The notes beneath the pieces were generated by a model that did no database searches, was not told the DNA's origin, and saw nothing but the letters and a program-made list of their open reading frames with translations. From an uncultured Eubacteriales bacterium (GTDB lineage: Bacteria > Bacillota > Clostridia > Oscillospirales > Acutalibacteraceae), in NCBI GenBank assembly GCA_934445035.1, contig CAKSDI010000004.1, forward strand, positions 124,001 through 188,000: a stretch of 64,000 bases of DNA. Direction: 5' to 3'. Shown piece by piece: positions 1 through 9,834 of the stretch (its first letter is position 1; each line of letters starts with the position of its first letter). Both the position numbers and the translations under genes were made by a program.

Positions 1-2
1 CG

Positions 3-578
3 CCTAATGAGTGGAATACAGAGTCAGCTTATACCTATACTGACACTGCAAATACAGGCGTTAACGCCACTTACGATCTTACCGGCACCGCTTACCACGG
101 CGCAGGCTACGGATTGACAGCTGATCTCAAAGGAACTTTAAGCTCAACTACAGGCTCTTCTGTTACATACACAGCTGACGCCAATGCCAAGGTCGGCGAT
201 ACTATCGCGATTAAGGTTAAATATGAAAACGGTAATAAGAGCGGTTATGCGATCGTTATAGTTTCTATAGGATTTAAGGTCGACCTTAAATATAAGAACG
301 ATGATAATACAGTTAAGACCGTTTCTAAAGTATTCAGATATGTTCCGAATATAAACTATTATAAATCTTATCTGCCTAAGAGCTTTGACGATCTCACAAG
401 AGATACAAGAATAGACGAAACTAACCACCGTGATACCGCTAAAGAAAAAATCAAAGGCTGGAAGATCGAAGGCGGATCTTCAGAGGTTTATGAATATATC
501 CCCGCGGCTATAGAGAAAAAAGCGGTTGAGTCAACAAATCCTGCAGAAACAGTTTGCACATTTGTTGCAGAGCAGTAA
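3..578 (+). CDS. C-terminal part of a secreted/surface protein (5' truncated by window edge)
   Basis: The frame is open from base 3, so only the last ~191 residues are seen; the true start lies upstream. The visible part is rich in Thr, Ser, Gly and Tyr, has no cysteine except one near the end and no membrane segment. A stretch around bases 114-270 (TLSSTTGSSVTYTAD, then VGDTIAIKVKY) looks like a beta-sandwich, Ig-like repeat of the kind found in bacterial surface proteins. The last ~100 residues are a more charged domain without a recognisable family. It ends 22 bases before the giant surface protein that follows, so the two are probably co-transcribed. Function unknown; an extracellular structural or binding role is inferred from composition and context. 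Confidence 0.6.
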   Translation, partial: PNEWNTESAYTYTDTANTGVNATYDLTGTAYHGAGYGLTADLKGTLSSTTGSSVTYTADANAKVGDTIAIKVKYENGNKSGYAIVIVSIGFKVDLKYKNDDNTVKTVSKVFRYVPNINYYKSYLPKSFDDLTRDTRIDETNHRDTAKEKIKGWKIEGGSSEVYEYIPAAIEKKAVESTNPAETVCTFVAEQ

Positions 579-600
579 ATTTTGAAAGGAGTAAAATAAT

Positions 601-3600
601 ATGAAAACAATTAAGAAAATATCCAAAAAACATATTTCTTTTATCCTTTCGGCTGCCCTGATCATAGGAATATTATTCCCGATCACGAACTTGTTTACTA
701 AGGCTTCCGATCCCTCTGAATCGGACCTTGTAAGCACTTTAAAATCCGAATGGGTAAAGATGGACGATTATTATGCATCCGTTCTTTATGCTAACAGATA
801 CAGAAAATCTTCCGATAAAGCTGTTTTAAATACAACAACGGTCGATAAAGCAACACTTACAGATGTTTTGCCGTCAGGCGCTAAGCTCGGAAATAACATC
901 AATACCGTTGCGATCGGCGAAGCCATTACTGATGCAACCAATGATGAAAGATCCGATGTTATAATCGAGGCTTCGAATAAAGATGTTACCAATTATCTTT
1001 TCAGCGAGATGGATGATATCGTTTTCTGGTTTAAAGTCAATTCCGGAAATGCCGATTTCTCCGTTGCTCCTGTAAACGGCAGTTGGGGAACAGCATCGGT
1101 TTTGAGAGATAATAAAACATTCAATCTTTCAAATTACACCGCCGGTGAATGGAACAAATTCTCCTTTAAGGAAAATTACGGCGAAAACTGGAAATCTCTC
1201 CTTAAATCAAAGGATACCGACACAACAACTTTTGCAGACGCAACTGATAAAGTCGGTAAAATAGCAAGAGTTTCCGTAAACTTCGGTAAAAATGCTTCTG
1301 CTGCGGAAACAACTGCCGATGTTACTTTCGGTTCTGTTTATTTCACTAAGAAAGTCACTTTACCCGAGGGCTCCGATTCCTGGGACGGCACAAAGTGGAT
1401 AAATTACATCAAGACCGTCGATTTCGAAAATACTTACGGAAATTATGACGGCGTAATAAATGCTTATACTCAGCTTAAAGTTCTTCTCCAGGGCGATCCT
1501 GCCTTTGCTCTTAAAGAGGCTTGGCAGAAAATGCATTCTGCAGATATGAGCTTCTGCTATAAAGCTTATAAGTATTATGATTCAGATAAAGTAGTTCAGG
1601 CTCCCGCTATCGTTACAGCTAAAGACGAGAGTATGCCTGAAAACATTGATATCGGCTCGGGTTATTTAACCGCTCATATCACTGGTTCGAATACTATTGA
1701 TTCAGGAATCATTTCTGCGCCTAACAGAAAGAACCTTATTCTTCTCGAAGATGTTGATAAGAAGAGAAAAGCCAATGCCGATTCTATAGCAGATATTTCT
1801 TTCTGGTATAAAGCCACAGGCACTGAAGATAACGCTAAGTTAAAAGTTGCTATTATGAACAGCAGCGGTATGACCTATGTTGTCGCTCAGGACGCCGATA
1901 TCCCGGTAATCAACGACGGTAATTGGTATAAGGTTTCTTTAAACAGCCTTGATTCCGATTGGATCGCTGATTATGTTGCGGCAGGCGGAAAAGCAGACGA
2001 TGATATATTCAGAGTTTGCGTTGCTGTTACAAATACCGCTTCGGGCGATGTAAGCGTTACAAGCGCAAGGGCATATAGCACAGTTTCTCTCCCCTCGGGC
2101 AGTGATACCTGGGAGGTTATCGATTGGTTAAAAGCAGCGCTTGCACTTGATTTAGACAATTATTCCAATACTACAGAATTTGAAACAGAACTTGCTAAAC
2201 TCATAAATGAGAACTCTTCCGAGTTTGCGGCTTATATTCTCCGCGAGGCTTGGGGCAATCTCCAGGTTAAAAATAACCTTGAATCCGTTCCGTATCGTTT
2301 TTATGACAGCGCAGGAACTGTAGCCGCATATGATAAAAATACATATAAAACGGCTTATCCGGGTCTTTGCTTTAAAGATTTAGAGGGTTATGTTGCCGGA
2401 CCGGAGGGCGTTGACCTCGGAAACGGTTACAATACTCTTAATATCACCGCTTCTTCAAGTGATTTTGCACACAACACATTCTTGGCTGAATTCTTTGATT
2501 CAAAAGGAAATTTTGGAAAAAGACTTACAGCCGGTCTTGCGCGCGACGCTTTCTTCTGGTATAAAGCAGACGGAACCGACGAGGGCGCAACCCTTAAGTT
2601 CAGAATAAATGTCGGAACAAGCAAAAACTATGAAGTTCCCGCAACTGCGAATATAGTAGCGGACGGCGAATGGCATAAGGTTTCGCTTTACGAGCTTTTA
2701 GGCGCAAATTGGGCTGACAGTGTTACCTGCGAAGGCACCCCCCTTTCTTCCTGCACAAGCGTTGAGGCGGCAAACGAAATCTTCAGATTTATAGTAAGCG
2801 TTAATAACTCTGCTGCCGGTTCGTTCACAATGAGCGCAGTTCATTATAACACCGCTTATATTCTTACCGAAGAGCAGAAGAATGCAAAACCTGCAGATCT
2901 CGCTCTTATGGCAAAGAAATTCGATAGATCTTCTATCATCGGCGGAGATATAGACGCTTTTGAAATCGCTTTAGCTGTTCTTATGGAGCAGGTTAAAGGC
3001 GAGCTTGCAATAGTTAATATGAAAGACGCCTGGGATGAGCCTTATAAGGTATCAAACACCGGCAAATCCCTCTATCCTATAAGATTCTGGAACAGCTCGG
3101 GCGTTGTAAATCCCAAGGGCGATGCTAATTATCCCGACTATAAGGCAGTTCCCGCAGAAGGCTTAGACGGTGCTTCAAAAGATAAATTAGGCAGCTATGT
3201 CAATACTCTTAAGATCACAAAAGCAACTTCTGTTACGGATGAAAAGTATTTTGAGAAAAATACAATGCTTTTAGAGGATGAGAAATACGGCGTAACATTC
3301 AGCAAAAAGCTTTATGATATTACTGTTTGGTATAAAGCTAAAAATGCAAGTGCAGATACTAAATTTGCAATTAAACTCGTTCCTCAAAGAGGCGGCGAAA
3401 CCACTGAAATCGGCACATTCAGTCCTGAAGTTGACGGTGCTTGGCATAAGCTCAGTTTGAGTGAAATATTCGGCGATAACTGGTCGGATAAACTCGGCGA
3501 CAGCACTTCTGCCGTTCTCTACAGAATGTATGTTAACATTCAGAACACTACGGGTGAATTCACATTCGGCTCCGCAACTATGGATAAAAAGGATGTTCTT

Positions 3601-6576
3601 GATCCGTATCCTTCCAATACCGATTCCTGGAACATAGCCGACTGGGCTCACGAGGCAGGCAAGGTTGATCTTTCTGGTTATTCGAACACCGATAACTTCA
3701 AAGAGTGCTTAAGAGTTCTCTGCGAACTCCGCGATCAGAATAATATCTCGCGCAGCAGCTACAGAAAAGATTATTCCACAGCCGCTGATTTTGCTACTGA
3801 TTTTAATACCGTTAAATACGAGAATAATATTCTTAAAAGTGCAACTCTCACCACCTCGCATTTTGACGGACTGACCTATGACGATAACTTTAAGGTCAAC
3901 GAATCACAGACAGCGCTTTTGACAGACTCTATTATTGACACCGATGTTGAAATGTCGACCGCAAATTACGGTACCGGCGCTCACACCGATTTCATCTATA
4001 AGTTTAACGGCGACGCTGTGATAAATGATATCGTTCTCGTTCATTCGCAGAACGAAGCGCTCAGAAACGCAAAGATATCTGTTTATGCTTCGGATAATAT
4101 AGTTGATCTTTCTTCACCTGCGAGTCTTCTTGCAAATATTGATAACTCCGAAGGCAAACAGGTCAATACTCTTAATTTTGACGGATTTTCTACCGTTGAC
4201 TGCAATTTCCTTATGATAAGAGTTGAAATTCCTGCAAAGGATATGCAGGCATTTGATTCTACGATAAGATTTGCGGAAATAGGTGTTTACGGCGAAGTTA
4301 CAGCATATACTGTAAAGAGCGGTAACTATGATAATGTTTCTCTTAACAATCTCGGTACCAATCTCCTTACCGGAAACACAAAAATCAAAATCCAGGCAGG
4401 AACCTCTCCGAAACAGGATTGGTCGCTTGCGATGTCCACTTATAAGATATCCACTCTGACCGATAACGATCCTTCTACACGCTGCGGATTCTACGGCACA
4501 ACCAAGATCTCTGCTGCCACCCAGGAAGAGAACAACTGCAGTATGTATCTTTCATTCGACCTCGGAAAGACCTACACAATAGATAAAGTTTTTGTAAACG
4601 GCTGTGCCGACCTTCTCGGCGGAACACAGGGCGCTTATGAGTTCTATGCTTCAACTGAGGTAAATAACCTCACTACCCGCGACCATAAAGTATTCGCTTA
4701 TGATAATACCACAACCGGCGAGAATACCGGTGACGCAACGCAGGTATTTACTATTGCCGGCGGCGGAGTTGTTGCAAGACATATCGCTTTCCGCTTTACA
4801 AAGCCTCTTTCCAACCCCGAGCTCTTCGCTAAGAAATACGGCGATCCGGGTTATGCATTAAGACTTGCCGATGTCGGCGTTTGCGGAACTATTTATAATA
4901 AGCCGTTAAAGCTTGTTAACCTTTTAGCACATGTTCCGATGACTCTTTACAGAGGTCTTAACACCTCTTCGCCTGTCAGCGAAAGCGATTACAGCGGTGC
5001 AACTCATATGCTCGCTTCCGATGATAATTTCACAACGATCGCTCCTGTAAGCAGAAAAGGAAAAGCTCTTAACTATGTTTATGACTTGTCCGCTGACCAG
5101 AAGCTTACACAGCTGAAAATTACCACACAAACCGCAAATATCAAACATATCAAGATTTATGCGTCTGACGCAAATGAAACCATATGGCATTCGGATAAGC
5201 TCGTTTATGAATATAACGGTGCTGCAACAGATGTTATAAGCAAGTATTATGATTCTGCTCCGCTTGCGGCAAGATTCTTAAGATTTGAAATTCTTGATAC
5301 AGTAAACGATACCTTTGATCCTCTTGAAATTCAGGCTATAGGTTGGAATACTCAGGAATTTACCTATATGAACTTTATGCAGGAAAATCAGGGTGCCGCT
5401 TATCTTATGACTGAACAGAACGGTCAGCGCACTATTGCGAATACCACGATGAACAAGTTCGCTCCTTCCTGGACTACACTTGACAATATGTATGCATTCA
5501 GCAAAGCGTTTGACTATGATTTTGAGTCTGTTGCGGATATCTACGGCGGAAGCGTAAGCCAGGGACAGTCGCTTAACTTCCTGTTCGATCTTGAAACAAC
5601 AAAATCTATCGACCAGATCATTTACAGAGCAGGTTCTTATGCAGACTACTGGCCGACGAACATTAAGTTCTATATGGGAACTGATGATGCCGAAATATTT
5701 AAGACTAATGCCGTTCCGATCAAAACGATCAGCAAAACTGATGTTGAAAACGGAGTATTTGAGTACACATTCGTTCCGAAAGCGGCGCAGTATATCAGAA
5801 TCGAGATCGAAGAGGCTGCTTGCCCGTATTATGATCCCGATAAGATAGGCCTTGTTATTGCAGAAATGATCGTAAACGGTCTTGAGCAGGTCGGCCGTGT
5901 TGATGAAAACGGTTATGCAAAAGTGTTTGAAGACGAAGCCAGCAAGATCCAGGTAGGCATTGTTGCTAAAAATGAAAACGACGCTTACTCCGGTGTTGCA
6001 GGTATGGAAATAATCAAACGCGCTCCCGATACCGGCGACCTCTTAGACGCTAAGAGTAAGGACCTTAAGATCCTTACCGATGTTTATGAAATTTATCTTC
6101 TTGATAATGACGGAAATATCGTAACCGATATTGACGGAAGATCAATAGATATTAAGATACCCACAAATATTTTTGAGGGTAAAATATCTGACGAGTACTT
6201 TATTGCTCAAATTATCGGCGGTTCGCTAACGATACTTGAATGTGATATTGTCGACGGATATTATGTTATAAGACTTGATAGTCTTGACGATCTTGTATTT
6301 ACTCTCGTTATGTTTACAGAGTATCCCGATGAAGATACAGATACTCCCGACGACGAGGATGATTATGACGATTTCGACGATGAGGAAGAAGAGGAAGAAC
6401 CCGATGATAATGGATCTTCAAGCCGCAGAGTTAAAAAGATCATAGTCAGAAGAGGCAGTTCCGACTTTGAATATTGGTGGATATTCATTGTCGTTGGTGC
6501 AGTTGTAGTCGCAGCAGCTGGTGGCGCTTGTTACTACTTCTTTATATTCAAAAAACGCAAAAAAGGAGAAGAATAA
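601..6576 (+). CDS. Giant repeat-containing surface protein with discoidin-like domains and C-terminal membrane anchor
   Basis: This 1991-residue protein starts with a signal peptide (hydrophobic core about residues 11-33). Four homologous modules begin near residues 47, 303, 547 and 807, each opening with an L-x-x-A/E-W motif, passing through a (F/W)WYK...W(Y/H)K(V/L)S(L/F) jelly-roll-like core, and closing with a Gly/Asn-Ser-Asp-(S/T)-W motif. Residues ~1085-1760 hold about four discoidin (F5/8 type C)-like beta-sandwiches, recognisable by phrases such as DNDPSTRCGF, LSFDLGKTYTIDKV and ARFLRFEI. A soluble domain (~1780-1915) is followed by a strongly acidic linker, one membrane helix (~1958-1980) and a KKRKKGEE tail. 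It is thus membrane anchored rather than sortase anchored. RBS GAAAGGAG precedes ATG. The solute-binding lipoprotein gene follows after 3 bases. A glycan-binding role on the cell surface is inferred. Confidence 0.75.
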   Translation: MKTIKKISKKHISFILSAALIIGILFPITNLFTKASDPSESDLVSTLKSEWVKMDDYYASVLYANRYRKSSDKAVLNTTTVDKATLTDVLPSGAKLGNNINTVAIGEAITDATNDERSDVIIEASNKDVTNYLFSEMDDIVFWFKVNSGNADFSVAPVNGSWGTASVLRDNKTFNLSNYTAGEWNKFSFKENYGENWKSLLKSKDTDTTTFADATDKVGKIARVSVNFGKNASAAETTADVTFGSVYFTKKVTLPEGSDSWDGTKWINYIKTVDFENTYGNYDGVINAYTQLKVLLQGDPAFALKEAWQKMHSADMSFCYKAYKYYDSDKVVQAPAIVTAKDESMPENIDIGSGYLTAHITGSNTIDSGIISAPNRKNLILLEDVDKKRKANADSIADISFWYKATGTEDNAKLKVAIMNSSGMTYVVAQDADIPVINDGNWYKVSLNSLDSDWIADYVAAGGKADDDIFRVCVAVTNTASGDVSVTSARAYSTVSLPSGSDTWEVIDWLKAALALDLDNYSNTTEFETELAKLINENSSEFAAYILREAWGNLQVKNNLESVPYRFYDSAGTVAAYDKNTYKTAYPGLCFKDLEGYVAGPEGVDLGNGYNTLNITASSSDFAHNTFLAEFFDSKGNFGKRLTAGLARDAFFWYKADGTDEGATLKFRINVGTSKNYEVPATANIVADGEWHKVSLYELLGANWADSVTCEGTPLSSCTSVEAANEIFRFIVSVNNSAAGSFTMSAVHYNTAYILTEEQKNAKPADLALMAKKFDRSSIIGGDIDAFEIALAVLMEQVKGELAIVNMKDAWDEPYKVSNTGKSLYPIRFWNSSGVVNPKGDANYPDYKAVPAEGLDGASKDKLGSYVNTLKITKATSVTDEKYFEKNTMLLEDEKYGVTFSKKLYDITVWYKAKNASADTKFAIKLVPQRGGETTEIGTFSPEVDGAWHKLSLSEIFGDNWSDKLGDSTSAVLYRMYVNIQNTTGEFTFGSATMDKKDVLDPYPSNTDSWNIADWAHEAGKVDLSGYSNTDNFKECLRVLCELRDQNNISRSSYRKDYSTAADFATDFNTVKYENNILKSATLTTSHFDGLTYDDNFKVNESQTALLTDSIIDTDVEMSTANYGTGAHTDFIYKFNGDAVINDIVLVHSQNEALRNAKISVYASDNIVDLSSPASLLANIDNSEGKQVNTLNFDGFSTVDCNFLMIRVEIPAKDMQAFDSTIRFAEIGVYGEVTAYTVKSGNYDNVSLNNLGTNLLTGNTKIKIQAGTSPKQDWSLAMSTYKISTLTDNDPSTRCGFYGTTKISAATQEENNCSMYLSFDLGKTYTIDKVFVNGCADLLGGTQGAYEFYASTEVNNLTTRDHKVFAYDNTTTGENTGDATQVFTIAGGGVVARHIAFRFTKPLSNPELFAKKYGDPGYALRLADVGVCGTIYNKPLKLVNLLAHVPMTLYRGLNTSSPVSESDYSGATHMLASDDNFTTIAPVSRKGKALNYVYDLSADQKLTQLKITTQTANIKHIKIYASDANETIWHSDKLVYEYNGAATDVISKYYDSAPLAARFLRFEILDTVNDTFDPLEIQAIGWNTQEFTYMNFMQENQGAAYLMTEQNGQRTIANTTMNKFAPSWTTLDNMYAFSKAFDYDFESVADIYGGSVSQGQSLNFLFDLETTKSIDQIIYRAGSYADYWPTNIKFYMGTDDAEIFKTNAVPIKTISKTDVENGVFEYTFVPKAAQYIRIEIEEAACPYYDPDKIGLVIAEMIVNGLEQVGRVDENGYAKVFEDEASKIQVGIVAKNENDAYSGVAGMEIIKRAPDTGDLLDAKSKDLKILTDVYEIYLLDNDGNIVTDIDGRSIDIKIPTNIFEGKISDEYFIAQIIGGSLTILECDIVDGYYVIRLDSLDDLVFTLVMFTEYPDEDTDTPDDEDDYDDFDDEEEEEEPDDNGSSSRRVKKIIVRRGSSDFEYWWIFIVVGAVVVAAAGGACYYFFIFKKRKKGEE

Positions 6577-6579
6577 GAA

Positions 6580-8022
6580 ATGAAAAGATTACTTTCGTGT
6601 TTGTTAGTACTTCTGATGGTTGTTCTTCCGCTTTCCGCCTGCAAGAAAAAGAGTAAAGATGAAATTTACTCCACTTACGAGATAATCGAAGGTGAAGACG
6701 GCGATTCTACTACCAGCGGAGACAAGACAACTTCCGGAAGCAAGTCCACTAAGAGCAGCAAAAACAGTGGAAAAAGCAGTGAAGAGCTGCTTAAGACGAA
6801 GCTTGACCTCGGCGGAAAAACCTTTACTATGGCAATAACCGAAGAAGGACAGTATCATACTACTTCTTTCAACGCTATGATCAAGGCTTTCCAGAGCAAG
6901 TATAACTGCAAGATCAAGACTCAAAAGCTTGAATTCAACAGCTTTAATGAGCAGGTTCAGAAGAAAATGTCAACCGGTTCAAACTTTGACATTATCTATC
7001 TTCACGGATCTATGTTCCCGAGCGCTAATATTATGGGCAACCTTGCAAAACTTGACACAGCTATGACAATGGTTGATACTTCGGCGATCGATAAGAATAA
7101 GACCGCACAGTTCAACTATATGGGAACCACCTACGGCGCAGTTCCGCCTAACGGTTGCTTCCCCTGGATCTTCTATTACAACAAAGTTCTCTTCAATGAT
7201 AGCTTTGAAAATGAAGATCCCCGCACTCTTTACAACAACGGCCAGTGGACATGGGATAAAGTATTCGAAATGGGTAACAAAGTTACCAATGTTAACGAAA
7301 AAGTTTACTTCCTCTCAAGCTACTATGTTCAGACCCAGATGTACGGTACACCTACCCTCGGATGGGCTAACGGCAAGCCTGTTGTAAACGTTAAGGCAGA
7401 GGGCACAAAGAAAGCTCTCACACTCTTACAGGCTATTTATAACGGCAGAGCCGGATTCGGTAACGGTAAACCGATCGGTGAAAAGGATAACACCGGTTCC
7501 GATCACACCAAGTCGTTTATGGAAGGCAGAAACTTTATGTACTGCGAAGAGTCTTCTAAGTACACCGATCTTCTTCCGAAGGCTAAAAAGTCTGTAGCAT
7601 TCAACAAAAAAGGCGATAACCTCGCAATCGTTCCTGTTCCGCTGCCGGCAGAAAACACTGCCAAGGCTTATCCGACCGGTTGGTACACCGCCATCTGCGC
7701 CGGTGAAGGAACCGATCCGCGTGTAGCTCTTACCTGGGCAAACTTCGTTTCTTCTTACAAGAATGAGGTTAAAAACAGCAAAGAGTTCGGTGAAGAAGAC
7801 AGAGCTCTTATCAATAAGCTTTTAGCAGGCAATACTCTTCCGAACCGTCAGGGCGCATATGTTTCTAAGGGCGGCACAAAATCTTTGAGCCTCCATGAAT
7901 CTATGGTTAATGAAGCTCGTAACGGCGGCGATATCGCTCAGATCGTTGATAAGTACTACAACCAGTATATTGCTACGCTTGACGATACCGTCGGCAAGGG
8001 CAACTATACTATAGGCTCCTGA
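6580..8022 (+). CDS. Extracellular solute-binding lipoprotein, sugar ABC transporter type
   Basis: The protein has 480 residues with a lipoprotein signal peptide ending in LSAC (lipobox; Cys ~21), then a low-complexity Ser/Thr/Lys/Gly tether to about residue 70. The mature part resembles family-1/8 solute-binding proteins of carbohydrate ABC transporters: a first lobe opening with LGGKTFTMAI, an FDIIYLHGSMFP segment, a central YNKVLFND...WTWDKVFE segment typical of sugar-binding members, and a late region with PTGWYTAI. The RBS (AAAGGAG) overlaps the end of the surface-protein gene 3 bases upstream, so the two are one transcript ending at the hairpin at 8069. No permease or ATPase genes are in the window, so the partner transporter must be elsewhere, or the protein serves as a binding lipoprotein for the surface complex. 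Substrate unknown. Confidence 0.82.
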   Translation: MKRLLSCLLVLLMVVLPLSACKKKSKDEIYSTYEIIEGEDGDSTTSGDKTTSGSKSTKSSKNSGKSSEELLKTKLDLGGKTFTMAITEEGQYHTTSFNAMIKAFQSKYNCKIKTQKLEFNSFNEQVQKKMSTGSNFDIIYLHGSMFPSANIMGNLAKLDTAMTMVDTSAIDKNKTAQFNYMGTTYGAVPPNGCFPWIFYYNKVLFNDSFENEDPRTLYNNGQWTWDKVFEMGNKVTNVNEKVYFLSSYYVQTQMYGTPTLGWANGKPVVNVKAEGTKKALTLLQAIYNGRAGFGNGKPIGEKDNTGSDHTKSFMEGRNFMYCEESSKYTDLLPKAKKSVAFNKKGDNLAIVPVPLPAENTAKAYPTGWYTAICAGEGTDPRVALTWANFVSSYKNEVKNSKEFGEEDRALINKLLAGNTLPNRQGAYVSKGGTKSLSLHESMVNEARNGGDIAQIVDKYYNQYIATLDDTVGKGNYTIGS

Positions 8023-8068
8023 TAATTATTTCGATTCTATTGCGGCACCAGACGCATAGAGTCAGCTA

Positions 8069-8122
8069 AAAAGGGATATAAGGGTCGGGGGATACCCCCG
8101 GCTTATATCCCTTTTGTTTTTT
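8069..8122 (+). terminator. Rho-independent terminator after the surface-protein operon
   Basis: A long hairpin pairs AAAGGGATATAAG with CTTATATCCCTTT and contains an inner CGGGGG-ATA-CCCCCG stem. It is followed by TTTTGTTTTTT. It separates the surface-protein/lipoprotein pair from the next genes. Confidence 0.85.
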
Positions 8123-8179
8123 AAAGGCTCAAAAATAAAATAGGAATAATGCTTTCCTTTAACAAAAACGGTGAATTAT

Positions 8180-9799
8180 ATGAATAAAAGAACGATATGC
8201 AATAATATCAACTTCTTAAGGGGAGAAAATAATAAGCACGATATAGAATATATGCTTACCCCCGTTCGCGAGCAGCTTAAGCTTATTAAAAAATATAAGC
8301 TGCCCACCACTTTCCTTTTACAGTACGACGCGCTGATCGATCCGAGATTTATCGATCTCTTAAATTCCGAAAAAGAAGATTATATCGAGTTCGGCGCCTG
8401 GTTTGAAACACCGAAACAGCTCATCGTTGCCGCCGGTATCGAATGGAGAGGCAGAGAGGGCTATACCTGGGATTGGTATAACGATGTCGGATTCCTTATC
8501 GGTTATACCCCCGAAGAGAGAATTAAAATAATAGATACTTACTTTGAAAAATTCAGAGAAATTTTCGGCTATTATCCGGAAACTGCCGGAAGCTGGCATA
8601 TAGACGCAGTTTCTCTTAAACATATGGCTGATAAATACAATATCGCCGCCGCCTGTGAATGCCGCGAGCAGGTAGGAACAGACGGATATACAATGTGGGG
8701 CGGATATGAGGGCGCTTATTATCCGAGCGTTTATAATATGTACGCACCCGCTTCGAGCAAAGAAAATCAGATAAATGTTCCGATGTTCAGAATGCTCGGA
8801 ATCGACCTTACTTATAACTACGATCATCCCTATTTATCAAAATATATGGGATTCCCGAAATGGATGATGCAGCAGAACACTATGGAGCCTGTTTCCAAGC
8901 ATTACGGCGGAAACCGCGAATGGGTGGAATGGTTCTTAAAATCACAGCAGAATCCTCTTTATGCTCCGTTTTCCTATGTTCAGGTAGGCCAGGAAAACGG
9001 CTTCGGCTGGGAAAATATGGGCGAGGGCCTCACAATGCAGCTTGAACTTGTAAGCGAATTGTGGCAGCAGGGCAAGCTCGACGCTGAAAAGCTTTCCGAT
9101 TCGGGAAAATGGTTTAAAGAAAACTTTAAATCCACTCCTTCGGTCTGCGCGCTTGCAGAAACCGACTGGATGGACGCCGGAAGAAAATCCTATTGGCATT
9201 ATTCAAAGAATTACAGAGCAAACCTCTATGTTCAGGGCAAATATGCGTGGATAAGAGATATCTATTTATTTGAAGAAACCTATAAGGAGCATCATTTGAC
9301 CACTCCCTGCAGATCGAGATCAACAATTTTTGATAATCTCCCTGTGTGCGACGGTTATCTTTGGAGCGATGAATTCGTTAGAGCGGGAATTTATCCCGTT
9401 AAGGAAGTAAACGGCTCTTTTAAGCCTGTTGAAATTACCGCAGTTCAGGCAGTAAACACCGAAAAGGGACTTGAAATCCATATGAATTCGGAATTCGGAG
9501 ATATCGAAGTTGATTTCTTCGATTCCGTATCGCTCAAGGCTTCAAAAGAATTAAAATGGCTTTTCAGATTCTCAATGCCTAAAAACGGAGACCTTGTTTC
9601 TGTAAACGGCGACGGAATAGACGCGTGGAACGATAATATTTCCGGATTTGATAAGAAAACCGTTAAATATATCCATGGCGGAATAAATTACGAGCTTAAA
9701 GTTTTAAGCGGTGAAATTTCCGCAGATTCTAAAGACGGTTCAATCTTATTCGAATCAGAAAACGGCAAAGTAACCTTAAAACCGGAAACGGTAAAATAA
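8180..9799 (+). CDS. Putative carbohydrate-active barrel protein (distant deacetylase/glycosidase-like), function unknown
   Basis: The protein has 539 residues from ATG 8180, preferred over GTG 8171 because GGTGA lies 5 bases before the ATG. There is no signal peptide, so it is cytoplasmic. The N-terminal ~330 residues alternate strands and helices (PTTFLLQYDAL, then EFGAWFE, then GSWHIDA) in a way that recalls the (beta/alpha) barrels of NodB-type deacetylases and of GH57/GH38-type glycosidases, but I cannot place it in a named family. The C-terminal ~130 residues look like a beta-sandwich. It is followed after 35 bases by a six-hairpin glycosidase-like gene, and preceded by a sugar-binding lipoprotein, so a role in processing an imported glycan is likely. 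Catalytic residues were not assigned. Confidence 0.6.
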   Translation: MNKRTICNNINFLRGENNKHDIEYMLTPVREQLKLIKKYKLPTTFLLQYDALIDPRFIDLLNSEKEDYIEFGAWFETPKQLIVAAGIEWRGREGYTWDWYNDVGFLIGYTPEERIKIIDTYFEKFREIFGYYPETAGSWHIDAVSLKHMADKYNIAAACECREQVGTDGYTMWGGYEGAYYPSVYNMYAPASSKENQINVPMFRMLGIDLTYNYDHPYLSKYMGFPKWMMQQNTMEPVSKHYGGNREWVEWFLKSQQNPLYAPFSYVQVGQENGFGWENMGEGLTMQLELVSELWQQGKLDAEKLSDSGKWFKENFKSTPSVCALAETDWMDAGRKSYWHYSKNYRANLYVQGKYAWIRDIYLFEETYKEHHLTTPCRSRSTIFDNLPVCDGYLWSDEFVRAGIYPVKEVNGSFKPVEITAVQAVNTEKGLEIHMNSEFGDIEVDFFDSVSLKASKELKWLFRFSMPKNGDLVSVNGDGIDAWNDNISGFDKKTVKYIHGGINYELKVLSGEISADSKDGSILFESENGKVTLKPETVK

Positions 9800-9834
9800 A
9801 TTTTTTTGAAACATATTAAGAAAGGATAAAAAAT

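Noticed and set aside
8360..8827. Long open frame on the minus strand inside the barrel-protein gene
   Set aside because: It is antisense to a well-supported gene, has no ribosome site and no recognisable protein content.
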